16,784 bases of DNA from an uncultured Collinsella sp. (GCA_902490445.1 CABUDZ010000045.1:1-16784), one strand, 5' to 3'. Shown: positions 1-6,224, numbered from the stretch's first letter. The notes: a model not told the origin generated them from the letters alone. A program made the numbers and translations.

Positions 1-127
1 TTGTGTTGGGAAGTGGTGAAAAACGGCAATATAAAGTGCTGTTTTCAGAGAGAAACCCCGCGCGGGAACTTTGGCGGAACGCGCGCGGGGCTGGTCAAGA
101 AGCAGGGCGCTTTACCGCGCTCGCTCT

Positions 128-136
128 AAGGGGTGA
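128..136 (+). promoter_or_regulatory. Ribosome-binding site deciding the recombinase start
   Basis: AAGGGGTGA lies 7 nt before ATG 144 and matches the 16S anti-Shine-Dalgarno closely. It fixes the start at 144 even though the frame stays open back to base 3. No convincing -35/-10 pair was seen in 1-127. Confidence 0.7.
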
Positions 137-143
137 TTTTAGC

Positions 144-1631
144 ATGGTAAAGAACCGCGCCGCCATATATGCGCGCTTCAGCTCGCACAATCAGCGCTCA
201 GAGAGCATAGAGATACAAGTTGAGAACTCACGCGCATACTGTGAGCGCGAGGGTTTGCAGGTCGTGCGCGAATACTGCGACTATGCGCAGACGGGGCGCA
301 ACATCGACCGTGCCGAGTTCCAACGAATGATGAGCGATGCCCGACACGGCCTGTTTGACTACGTAGTGATCTACAAGGTTACGCGCATCATGCGCAACCG
401 AGACGAAATGTCGCTTGCCCGCATCATGCTTCGCAAGGCTGGCGTAGAAATCCTATACGCTGGCGAAGACATTTCCAGCGGGTCAAGCGGCGTGTTGCAG
501 CTCGGCATGCTCGAAGTTCTCGCCGAGTACGAAAGCGCGCTTGACAGTGAGCGCATCAGAGACGGAATCCAGAAGAACGCGCAGCGGTGCATGGCGAATG
601 GTCGCACTCTTTACGGGTGGGATATCGTAGAAGGCCGCTACGTAATCAATGAGCGCGAAGCGTCCGTGCTTAGCAGGATGAAGAACATGTTGTTTGCCGG
701 TAGCTCCGTCGCCGATATCGTGCGCGCCGTGAGTACCGAGCGAAGCAAGCGCGGTGCCAAGTTCAATCAGGATACCGTCACGAAGCTTCTAAAGCGCGTC
801 CAGAACGCGGGTGTATACAAGTACGCCGGTCATGAAGTGCCGGACGGGATGCCCGCCATCTGGTCGCAGGTAGAACAAGACATGATAGACAACATCCTTG
901 GCGACCGTCACAAGCCGCGCCGCAAGATCAACTCAACGCTAGAGTTCCCGTTGTCCGGCAAGCTCTACTGCGCCAAGTGCGGTGCGCCAATGGCGGGCAC
1001 AAGCGGCACGTCATGCACTGGCGCGACGTATCACTACTACAAGTGCCGGAAGTGCCGCCGAACCGTTCGGCGTGATCTCGTAGAAGACGTTGTTTGTGAT
1101 ATGACGCTGCAAGCCGTGGCGCGCGAAGACGTTAGGCAGCGCATAGCAAGCGGCATGGTTGCGTTTCAAGCCGAGCAACCGAAAGAGCAATCGAGAAGCT
1201 ACGCGATAAAGAAGGAACTGAAGCGGATTGACCGCACCTTTGAACGCATCTGGCAAGCAATAGAAGACGGCATCGCGCCGCCCGGTGGCAAAGAGCGCAC
1301 CGAAGAGCTGAAGCAGCGCAAGAGCGAGCTTGAAGCAGAGCTGCGCATCGCCGAGAGAGAAGAAGCGTTCAACATCGGCGTTGACGAACTCATGCTGTGG
1401 CTCGATGATGCGGCGGAAAACCTAACGCCAGAAGTGATCTTAGGCACCTTCGTTCGATTCGTTGAAATCGACGGGAAGACGCTTAACGTCTACTTCGCCT
1501 TTGACCGCTACGGCGATGATTTCAGGCCGAAACAGAAAAAGGCCGAACCATGCCCCGAAGGGCATAGTTCGACCAATTCTCTTGTGGTGGAGGCGCGGAG
1601 AATCGAACTCCGGTCCACGAAAGCCCCCTGA
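144..1631 (+). CDS. Large serine recombinase / site-specific integrase
   Basis: A 495-residue DNA integrase of the large serine recombinase family, which joins attP and attB through a serine-DNA intermediate. The N-terminal resolvase domain (about 5-150) starts with Y-A-R-F-S-S-H-N-Q, so S13 is the likely nucleophile, followed by the SIEIQ motif and an arginine-rich helix (R81, R84, R86). A recombinase domain (about 155-260) leads to a zinc ribbon with C276, C279, C301 and C304. A charged coiled-coil segment follows (about 350-410). ATG 144 is chosen because AAGGGGTGA at 128-136 is an excellent ribosome-binding site; the frame is open further upstream but that part does not look like recombinase. 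The last 15 or so codons are antisense to the tmRNA 3' end, so the natural C-terminus may depend on integration. Family assignment is firm; the insertion target is inferred. Confidence 0.93.
   Translation: MVKNRAAIYARFSSHNQRSESIEIQVENSRAYCEREGLQVVREYCDYAQTGRNIDRAEFQRMMSDARHGLFDYVVIYKVTRIMRNRDEMSLARIMLRKAGVEILYAGEDISSGSSGVLQLGMLEVLAEYESALDSERIRDGIQKNAQRCMANGRTLYGWDIVEGRYVINEREASVLSRMKNMLFAGSSVADIVRAVSTERSKRGAKFNQDTVTKLLKRVQNAGVYKYAGHEVPDGMPAIWSQVEQDMIDNILGDRHKPRRKINSTLEFPLSGKLYCAKCGAPMAGTSGTSCTGATYHYYKCRKCRRTVRRDLVEDVVCDMTLQAVAREDVRQRIASGMVAFQAEQPKEQSRSYAIKKELKRIDRTFERIWQAIEDGIAPPGGKERTEELKQRKSELEAELRIAEREEAFNIGVDELMLWLDDAAENLTPEVILGTFVRFVEIDGKTLNVYFAFDRYGDDFRPKQKKAEPCPEGHSSTNSLVVEARRIELRSTKAP
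1530..1570 (-). terminator. Rho-independent terminator of ssrA, inside the recombinase frame
   Basis: Read on the minus strand, GAACTATGCCC (1570-1560) pairs with GGGCATGGTTC (1555-1545) across a UUCG tetraloop. The 11-bp stem has one G-U pair. GGCC and a T-run (1540-1536) follow. It lies 14 nt after the mature tmRNA 3' end. The G-U pair exists only in the minus-strand RNA, which supports that orientation. The same bases code for the recombinase C-terminal tail on the plus strand. Confidence 0.8.
1585..1631. other. Probable attachment region (attR or attL) at the tmRNA 3' end
   Basis: The recombinase frame ends at 1631, inside the T-arm and acceptor part of tmRNA. Element and chromosome therefore most likely meet in or just beside this stretch, with the element sequence rebuilding a working tmRNA 3' end. 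No second copy of this sequence is present in the window, so core length and crossover point are unknown. A crossover in the bases between 1571 and 1585 is equally possible. Confidence 0.45.
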
Positions 1632-1814
1632 TTGGCATCTCCAAGCTCAGTCGCTGGTTTAGTCTCGGACGCTTTGCGCGCAGCGACACGCTCGCAGCAT
1701 CCCAACCGGTTCGATCTTAGCCTGCGCCATACCGATTACGTGCGCAGGAGCATTCCCCTAACATGACGTCGCGCCGGTGTCGGGGAAATCACCGGGTTGA
1801 CGCGCCGCTATAAA

Positions 1815-1856
1815 TTAAGCAGCGAGAGCCATAGGCTCAAAAGAAGAGTTGTTGTC
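1815..1856 (-). other. tmRNA tag-peptide reading frame
   Basis: Inside ssrA, GAC AAC AAC TCT TCT TTT GAG CCT ATG GCT CTC GCT GCT TAA gives the 13-residue tag DNNSSFEPMALAA. The terminal ALAA is the classic degron recognised by Clp-type proteases. The resume codon is taken as GAC by position and by the sense of the tag. An alanine from the charged tmRNA would precede it. Confidence 0.85.
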
Positions 1857-1948
1857 AATTCAATTTGACGGTACCCCTGTTTAACGAGGCGAGGAGACCT
1901 CGGCTTGCTTCCTCTCTCAGAGCTATCGTGTCGAAACCAGTCGCCCCC

Positions 1949-2060
1949 GGATGTCGGGAAAGTCTGGATGGTATCGGGCCTGCAAACACCCGATAACCGT
2001 CGACTTTTCAAGGAACATGCGGGGCGAGCCCCGCTTGTGAAGTGTTATCTTACCACGTTC
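1949..2060 (-). promoter_or_regulatory. ssrA leader with two hairpins and a candidate promoter
   Basis: On the minus strand a candidate extended -10, TGG TAAGAT (2055-2047), would start transcription near 2040, but no good -35 is visible. Between it and the mature tmRNA 5' end lie a perfect hairpin GCGGGGC/GCCCCGC (2019-2034) and a second one TATCGGG/CCCGATA (1972-1995). These would belong to a precursor leader removed by RNase P. Hairpins are seen directly; the promoter is weakly supported. Confidence 0.35.
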
Positions 2061-2125
2061 TGAAAGCCGACAGCTGTTCTATGCACGAGCTGTGAAGACC
2101 CCAATGTGCGCCGCACTTCACACTT

Positions 2126-2153
2126 TTGCTACCGATCGCGTCACGTATATTTT
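2126..2153 (+). promoter_or_regulatory. Candidate promoter of the 144-aa gene
   Basis: TTGCTA (2126-2131) and TATTTT (2148-2153) are separated by 16 bp, giving a start near 2160, about 28 nt before the ATG. Both boxes are only moderate matches to sigma-70 consensus. Confidence 0.35.
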
Positions 2154-2187
2154 CGCCAAGCAAAATTGACCCGTCGAAAGGACCGTT

Positions 2188-2622
2188 ATGGATACCAAGC
2201 AGAAACTCGTCAATGCCCTCGCAGGCCTGGGCTCAACCATTACCGAAGCTATGGATGTCATCGAAGGCTTTGTCCCCTGCGGACATCCCGCCCTCACGGT
2301 ATCGAACGCACTCGTCGCGCTGGACGCTGACGATGATGCAGCTCTCGCCCAGCAGCTTGAGACCGTCGAGGGCTTTATCGACCACGTGAGTGAGAACCGC
2401 GGCGTGGCCGCCTACCACGGCATCGAGGTCGAGCTCGCGGGTCCCAAAGCTGATCTGCTCGCAGCAATCCGCGAGGTAGGCGCCCTTATGCAGACCGCAG
2501 GCGTCAAGAACACCCAGGTCAACGAGTGGGTCTACCGCAGCTTGGCAGCACTCGACAGCTCCGACGAAAAGGCCACCGAGCAGCTCGCAGAAAGTCCCGC
2601 CATCAAGGCCGAGCTTTTGTAA
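2188..2622 (+). CDS. Hypothetical protein, acidic and alpha-helical, 144 aa
   Basis: I do not recognise the family. The product is acidic, predicted mostly helical, without signal peptide or membrane segment, so probably cytosolic. It seems to consist of two similar-sized helical parts joined near residue 70, each with an A-L-x-A-L-D or S-L-A-A-L-D type stretch (around residues 42-46 and 118-123). Start ATG 2188 is preceded by GAAAGGA 7 nt upstream. Third codon positions are strongly G/C, as in neighbouring real genes, which favours this frame over the long opposing ORF. It is single, convergent with the toxin gene, and shares a bidirectional hairpin terminator with it. Confidence 0.78.
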   Translation: MDTKQKLVNALAGLGSTITEAMDVIEGFVPCGHPALTVSNALVALDADDDAALAQQLETVEGFIDHVSENRGVAAYHGIEVELAGPKADLLAAIREVGALMQTAGVKNTQVNEWVYRSLAALDSSDEKATEQLAESPAIKAELL

Positions 2623-2631
2623 ATAGCAGAC

Positions 2632-2668
2632 GCGGGCCCCTTGGCGCATCGTCGTCCAAGAGGCCCGC
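2632..2668. terminator. Shared hairpin terminator between convergent genes
   Basis: Arms of 13 bp (2632-2644 and 2656-2668, GCGGGCC core) match with one exception that becomes a G-U pair on the minus strand. The minus-strand side continues into a moderately T-rich stretch (GTCTGCTATTT), so it best serves the PIN gene; it may also stop the 144-aa gene. The T-tracts are weak. Confidence 0.55.
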
Positions 2669-2680
2669 AAACAGTTCGCG

Positions 2681-3196
2681 TCAACCGATAGCCGCGCCGC
2701 CGCGTTCGGCCAAAGCAAGAATCGGCATCATTTGGCGCGGGGTCTTTGCTGCAAGATCGGCATGTTCGAGCAGTTTGCGATCGTTGGTCACCAAGTAATC
2801 GACCTGCGCGCGTTTGCATGCGGCGAGTACCAAGTTGTCCTCGTAATCGCGATGGAGCGTCAGATATTTGTCGGCCAGCCAAAGGTCCGACGCATCCGCA
2901 CCCACGGCCGTGGCGTTTTCGGTCATGTTCCGAACAAACGCCAGCGCCGCATCGCCAATCGCGCGGGCAGAAGCCTCGTCGAGCGCTCCCCCGCTGGCAA
3001 GAACGCTACGCTTGAGCTCGTGTTGGACAACGTACAGCACGTCCTTAGCGATATGCACCGGAAAGAACAGCAACGCTCCCGTCTCCGTCGCCTGCCCAAT
3101 AAACGCACGCGCGGCAAGCGACTCGGCATGGTCGACGCAAAACGAATCAACCCATACGTTGGCGTCCACCATGATCTTGAGAGGCGCCCCACTCAC
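2681..3196 (-). CDS. PIN-domain ribonuclease toxin (VapC-like)
   Basis: A 171-residue PIN-domain protein, probably a Mg-dependent RNase that is held inactive by the antitoxin encoded just upstream. The nuclease signature is visible: D11 in the MVDANVW strand, an acidic E60 in QHELKR, the E119-D120-N pair before L-V-L-A-A, and D139 in LVTNDRKLL. GTG 3196 is chosen because it overlaps the antitoxin stop as GTGA, the normal sign of translational coupling; an internal ATG eight codons later (IMVDAN) is the alternative. The longer open frame upstream overlaps the antitoxin gene and is a shadow. The cellular RNA target cannot be read from the sequence. Confidence 0.85.
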   Translation of the reverse strand: MSGAPLKIMVDANVWVDSFCVDHAESLAARAFIGQATETGALLFFPVHIAKDVLYVVQHELKRSVLASGGALDEASARAIGDAALAFVRNMTENATAVGADASDLWLADKYLTLHRDYEDNLVLAACKRAQVDYLVTNDRKLLEHADLAAKTPRQMMPILALAERGGAAIG

Positions 3197-3546
3197 TGGA
3201 TCATCCCCTTTTGGCGATAGCGCTCGTCCATGGCTTCGGAATAGATTGTGTCCCAATCGCGATCGTCGGATACGGACGACGTAGCGATGCCCAGGTCCGC
3301 GTAAAGCTGATCCGCCGCCGCCCATGATGCGGCGAACGGAGTATCGTGCGCGACGGTCTGCTGCCGGTTGTCGACGGCCGCAAGCACTTCCTCGCACTGC
3401 CCGCCACCCTGCGCGACCTTGGCCACAACCTTTTTGATGAGCTCGGGCAGTGACCTGCCCGAAAGCTGCAGCGCTTCCTCGGCGCGCTCTTTAACCGAGC
3501 GATCTACGCGAACATTCACCTGCGCCATGCCGCTAACAGCGCCCAC
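3193..3546 (-). CDS. Type II antitoxin, RelB/DinJ-like ribbon-helix-helix
   Basis: A 117-residue protein that should bind DNA through an N-terminal ribbon-helix-helix (about residues 7-45: MAQVNVRVD strand, then KERAEEAL and SLPELIKKVV helices) and neutralise the PIN toxin through its C-terminal part (about 65-117, with the IYSEAMDERY segment typical of RelB/DinJ-type tails). GTG 3546 is preferred: GAAGGGAG (3564-3557) lies 10 nt upstream, while ATG 3528 has no ribosome-binding site and ATG 3588 falls inside the promoter. The stop overlaps the toxin start. Expected to autoregulate through the GCTAGC repeats at its promoter. Confidence 0.82.
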   Translation of the reverse strand: MGAVSGMAQVNVRVDRSVKERAEEALQLSGRSLPELIKKVVAKVAQGGGQCEEVLAAVDNRQQTVAHDTPFAASWAAADQLYADLGIATSSVSDDRDWDTIYSEAMDERYRQKGMIQ

Positions 3547-3568
3547 GTTGATCCCGCTCCCTTCAATT

Positions 3569-3606
3569 ACTAGCACCGCTAGCAACACTATATAGAGAGG
3601 CTAGCG
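3569..3606. promoter_or_regulatory. GCTAGC operator repeats around the TA promoter
   Basis: CGCTAGC (3577-3583) and GCTAGCG (3600-3606) form an inverted pair with 16 bp between, flanking the -10 box. A third half-copy ACTAGC lies at 3569-3574. Such spaced short palindromes at a TA promoter fit ribbon-helix-helix operators. Binding by the antitoxin is inferred. Confidence 0.6.
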
Positions 3607-3615
3607 AATGGTCAA
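3587..3615 (-). promoter_or_regulatory. Promoter of the toxin-antitoxin operon
   Basis: On the minus strand TTGACC (3615-3610) and TATAGT (3592-3587) are spaced 17 bp, a strong sigma-70-type promoter with a start near 3580. This places the ATG at 3588 within the promoter and supports the GTG start at 3546. Confidence 0.75.
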
Positions 3616-3665
3616 ATGCAAAAGGCCTGCGCCTGGACGACACCGATGCCGTCTGGGCGCAGGCC
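3612..3665 (-). terminator. Rho-independent terminator of the metal ATPase operon
   Basis: Perfect 10-bp arms GGCCTGCGCC (3624-3633) and GGCGCAGGCC (3656-3665), with inner pairing GACG/CGTC, are followed on the minus strand by TTTTGCATTTG. It sits 24 nt after the ATPase stop and directly before the -35 of the TA promoter. Confidence 0.8.
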
Positions 3666-3689
3666 AGATAACGTGGCCGAACACGTCTG

Positions 3690-5765
3690 CTAACGCAGGT
3701 ACGCCTTTGCGTTGCCCAGGCTGTAGGCGATCGTCGAGCCGTTGTGCAGCAGTGACGACGTCTGCGGAGTGATCATGCCGGTAATACCCAATGCCAACAG
3801 CGCCGAGTTGGTGAGCATCACCTTGGAATACGAACTCGTCAGACGGTCGATAAGCCCCTGACTCATGCGGCGCAGGCGCACGATTGCGGCCAGATCGGTA
3901 TCCGCCAGGATGATGTCGGCGACCTCCTTGGCGATGTCGCTTCCGCCACCCATGGCCAAGCCCACATCGGCCAGGCCCAGCGCCGGCGAATCGTTGACGC
4001 CGTCGCCCACCATGGCAACGTGGCGCCCCTCGCCCTTAATGCGCTCCACATACGCGTACTTGTCCTCGGGCAGCAGTTCGGCCTTAAACTCGTCGACACC
4101 CGCCTCGCGCGCAATGCGCTCGGCCGTGCGCTCCGAATCGCCCGTGAGCATAACGACATGCTTGACGCCCAGCGCATGCAAGTCGGCGATGGCCTCACGG
4201 ACCCCGGGCTTGAGCGGATCCTCGATGCCGAGCACGCCGACGACCGTGCCGTCGACCGCCAGATACAGCGGCGACAGGCCCTGCATCTGGGACTCGATTT
4301 GCTCCTTAATGTCGGCCTCGAGCTGCGCGCTCTCGTCCTCAAATACAAAGTGCGCGGAACCGATGATGGCGCGACGCCCCTCGATGGACGAAGCGATGCC
4401 GTGCGCCACGATGTACTCGACGGCGGCATGGCGCTCGCGGTGCTCGAGCCCGCGCTCGCGCGCCGCATTGACCACGGCGCGTGCCACCGGATGCGGGAAA
4501 TGTTCCTCCAAGCAAGCGGAAAGGCGCAGGATCTCATCCTCGCTCCAGCCGTCAGTCGTCAGTACGCAAGCTAGGCGCGGCTGTGCCTCGGTGAGCGTAC
4601 CGGTCTTGTCAAAGACAATGGTATCGGCCTTGGCAAACGACTCAAAGTACTTCGCGCCCTTGACCATGACGCCCATCTTGGCAGCATCGCTCATAGCGGT
4701 CATGACGGCAACGGAACCCGTGAGCTTGAGTGCACACGAGTAGTCGACCATCAGCGCCGCCGAGGTCTTAATGAGGCTACGCGTGGTGAGAGCGACAAGG
4801 CCCGCGAGCAGGAAGTTCCACGGGACGATCTTGTTGGCGAGGTCTTCCATGTGCGACTGGCCCTCGGACTTGAGCGAGTCGGCCGTCTGCACGAGCGAGA
4901 CAATTGAGCGCAGCTTGGTTTGCGCCGTATTGGCGCGCACACGCACCAAGATGCTGCCGTCTTCCACGACGGTGCCGGCGAACACGTCGTCGCCCACGCT
5001 GCGCTCGACGGCAAGCGGCTCGCCGGTCAGGGTCGCCTGGTTGACCATGGCGCTCCCCTGCTCGACAACACCGTCGATGCAGATGGACATGCCGGTGCGC
5101 ACGGCGACCAGATCGCCAGGCTCAAGCTCGGTCGCGGCAACGCTTACCTCGGTGTCGCCGACGACCTTTTGCGCCTTGTCGGGCACATCGAGCAGCGAGT
5201 TGATGAGCTCGTTTTCGCTCATGGCGCGGGTGTAGTCCTCGAGCAGCTCGCCCACGTTGAGCAGGAACATTGTCTGGCCCGCGGTGTCGACATCACGCTT
5301 GACGAACGAAATGCCGATGGCCGAAGCGTCGAGCACGGGAACGGTCAGGCGCGGCTGCGCGAGCTCACGGAGGGCGGCGCGCAAAAAGGTCATGTAACCG
5401 GCCACGACAAACACCGCACGCAGGGGCGTGGGCAAAAACCATCGGCGCGCATAGTGGGCGCCGATGAGTGTGGCAAGATCCATAACGAGCTTATGCTTGC
5501 GTGGCTCGAGTTGCATCACGTAGCCCGACTTGGCATCGGCGATAGCTTGAGCATCGAGTGCGCCCAAGGCGTCGAGCACGCTCGCGCGACGCGGCTCGTC
5601 GTACTCCAGCGCCATCTGGCCAATACGGCCATAAACGCGTACCTTGTGCACGCCGTCGATATCGCCACCAAGCTTAAGAAGTGCGTCGAGATCGCTCTCT
5701 GGCACAGGACCCGCCAATTGAAGACGGGTCCTGCCGGGGATCTCGCTAATAATCGAGAATCTCAT
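3690..5765 (-). CDS. P1B-type heavy-metal-translocating ATPase
   Basis: A 691-residue membrane pump that exports a metal ion at the cost of ATP. All core motifs are present: TGEP (247-250, actuator), DKTGTLT with phosphorylated D386, HP (424-425, the P1B nucleotide-domain signature), TGD (541-543) and GDGVND (587-592). The intramembrane metal site is S-C (343-344) in DYSCALKL instead of CPC or SPC, which argues against a classic Cu or Zn/Cd pump and is closer to CtpC-like Mn/Zn exporters. The N-terminus (1-90) resembles a degenerate metal-binding domain without CxxC. ATG 5765 lies 18 nt after the small membrane protein stop, so both are co-transcribed. Substrate is not settled by sequence; Mn, Zn or Fe are candidates. 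Confidence 0.9.
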   Translation of the reverse strand: MRFSIISEIPGRTRLQLAGPVPESDLDALLKLGGDIDGVHKVRVYGRIGQMALEYDEPRRASVLDALGALDAQAIADAKSGYVMQLEPRKHKLVMDLATLIGAHYARRWFLPTPLRAVFVVAGYMTFLRAALRELAQPRLTVPVLDASAIGISFVKRDVDTAGQTMFLLNVGELLEDYTRAMSENELINSLLDVPDKAQKVVGDTEVSVAATELEPGDLVAVRTGMSICIDGVVEQGSAMVNQATLTGEPLAVERSVGDDVFAGTVVEDGSILVRVRANTAQTKLRSIVSLVQTADSLKSEGQSHMEDLANKIVPWNFLLAGLVALTTRSLIKTSAALMVDYSCALKLTGSVAVMTAMSDAAKMGVMVKGAKYFESFAKADTIVFDKTGTLTEAQPRLACVLTTDGWSEDEILRLSACLEEHFPHPVARAVVNAARERGLEHRERHAAVEYIVAHGIASSIEGRRAIIGSAHFVFEDESAQLEADIKEQIESQMQGLSPLYLAVDGTVVGVLGIEDPLKPGVREAIADLHALGVKHVVMLTGDSERTAERIAREAGVDEFKAELLPEDKYAYVERIKGEGRHVAMVGDGVNDSPALGLADVGLAMGGGSDIAKEVADIILADTDLAAIVRLRRMSQGLIDRLTSSYSKVMLTNSALLALGITGMITPQTSSLLHNGSTIAYSLGNAKAYLR

Positions 5766-5783
5766 AGTTTGTGCCTGGGAGCG

Positions 5784-6029
5784 TTACTCGGCTGCCTCGT
5801 CAGCAGCGGCCTCGCTCTGGGTGATGTAGGCAGCCTCGGCAACCATGTCGTCGACATTGGCCTTGGCCTGCTCGACCATGTCCTGGTAGCAGTTCTTGAC
5901 GCGCATACCGCACGCGATGCCCTGCACGCAGGCATTCTTTACCGGAGCGCTGGTGAGCAGCTTGATGCCGGCCGTGCCAAGCAGAAAACCGCCACCGACA
6001 AGCAGGGTATTGAACGTCGACTTCTTCAT
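5784..6029 (-). CDS. Small one-span membrane protein paired with the ATPase (DUF6110/PacL-like)
   Basis: An 81-residue protein with a glycine-rich membrane span (about 7-26), a short cysteine-bearing stretch (C34, C40, C47) and an acidic helical tail ending in DEAAE. The layout resembles the small proteins coded next to P1B ATPases, such as mycobacterial PacL (DUF1490), which scaffold the pump and collect metal, and the DUF6110 family; this is by memory of architecture, not by search. Start ATG 6029 is preferred because AAGGGAG lies 7 nt upstream; the longer frame to 6089 would start inside the hairpin leader. It precedes the ATPase by 18 nt in one operon. Confidence 0.72.
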   Translation of the reverse strand: MKKSTFNTLLVGGGFLLGTAGIKLLTSAPVKNACVQGIACGMRVKNCYQDMVEQAKANVDDMVAEAAYITQSEAAADEAAE

Positions 6030-6137
6030 GTTGCTTCTCCCTTTTGCCGCATTGGACGCGGCATGGTGCCTCAGCACCCGAGTAAACAAGTTTGCTCGAG
6101 CACGCTTTTGAAATATCTCAATTTTATCTAACTATCT
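6030..6137 (-). promoter_or_regulatory. Structured 5' leader of the small-protein/ATPase operon
   Basis: Three hairpins follow one another in the predicted leader: CGAGTAAACA/AGTTTGCTCG type (6079-6098, one mismatched pair), GGTGC/GCACC with 4-nt loop (6065-6078), and TGCCGC/GCGGCA with 7-nt loop (6045-6063), the last directly before the ribosome-binding site. This could be a metal-sensing leader or simply stabilising structure. I do not recognise a known riboswitch. Confidence 0.4.
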
Positions 6138-6157
6138 AGGTCAGCCATGGCTAACCT
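6138..6157. promoter_or_regulatory. 20-bp palindrome, candidate metal-regulator operator
   Basis: AGGTCAGCCATGGCTAACCT is palindromic in 9 of 10 half-site positions. The half-site AGGTTAG is like that of DtxR/IdeR regulators, but the halves are about 5 bp further apart than in the IdeR box, so the binding protein is unknown. It covers about +1 to +20 of the predicted operon promoter. Confidence 0.45.
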
Positions 6158-6163
6158 TTTGAA

Positions 6164-6193
6164 AATTAACGATGCGGAGTAACCGATTGTCAA
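6164..6193 (-). promoter_or_regulatory. Candidate promoter of the small-protein/ATPase operon
   Basis: On the minus strand a perfect -35 TTGACA (6193-6188) is followed after 18 bp by a poor -10 TTAATT (6169-6164), giving a start near 6157 where the palindrome begins. The perfect -35 is the main support. Confidence 0.4.
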
Positions 6194-6198
6194 TGTGA

Positions 6199-6217
6199 CA
6201 AAGGGACTGTTCCTTTG
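6199..6217 (-). terminator. Weak hairpin after the ABC transporter operon
   Basis: CAAAGG (6199-6204) and CCTTTG (6212-6217) form a 6-bp stem with a 7-nt loop, starting 7 nt after the downstream ABC gene. There is no clean T-run, so terminator function is doubtful. It resembles the hairpin at 14867-14903. Confidence 0.35.
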
Positions 6218-6224
6218 CCCCTTC

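Larger units (their letters stand above)
1..1584. mobile_element. Right end of an integrated element (prophage or conjugative/mobilizable element), left part outside window
   Basis: The segment carries a large serine recombinase gene that runs straight into the 3' end of tmRNA, a frequent integration target of mobile elements. The left attachment site and the cargo genes would lie left of base 1, so the size and type of the element cannot be seen. The exact junction is unknown; it should fall at or inside the tmRNA 3' region (about 1585-1631). This is an inference from gene content and position, not from a seen direct repeat. Confidence 0.6.
1585..1948 (-). ncRNA. ssrA: tmRNA (transfer-messenger RNA)
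   Basis: A 364-nt one-piece tmRNA that rescues stalled ribosomes and tags the unfinished protein for proteolysis, acting with SmpB. The 5' end GGGGGCG (1948-1942) pairs with CGCCTCC before the encoded ACCA end (1585). The 5' GACTGGTTTCGACA segment and the T-arm with loop TTCGATT between CGGAG and CTCCG are diagnostic. The tag frame at 1856-1815 reads DNNSSFEPMALAA then TAA, ending in the usual ALAA degradation signal. The gene is intact although an integrated element abuts its 3' end. An UUCG-loop terminator follows. Assignment is very secure; ends are good to within a base or two. Confidence 0.96.

Noticed and set aside
3..143. Open frame upstream of the recombinase ATG, adding 47 residues
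   Set aside because: It does not resemble a recombinase N-terminus, and a very good ribosome-binding site sits right before ATG 144.
1585..1640. A tRNA gene with T-arm and CCA end
   Set aside because: Only the T-arm and acceptor are present here; the 5' half pairs over 300 nt away, so it is tmRNA.
1462..1662. Plus-strand ORF with a RRGESNSGPRKP stretch
   Set aside because: This text is the translation of the antisense of a tRNA-like T-arm; it overlaps the recombinase and tmRNA and is a known type of false gene.
2233..2718. Minus-strand 161-aa ORF opposite the 144-aa gene
   Set aside because: It has no ribosome-binding site, overlaps the toxin gene end, and its third codon positions do not show the G/C bias seen on the plus strand.
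6138..6157. Assignment of the palindrome as a true IdeR/DtxR box
   Set aside because: The half-sites are similar but the distance between them is too large, so only a general operator call is kept.
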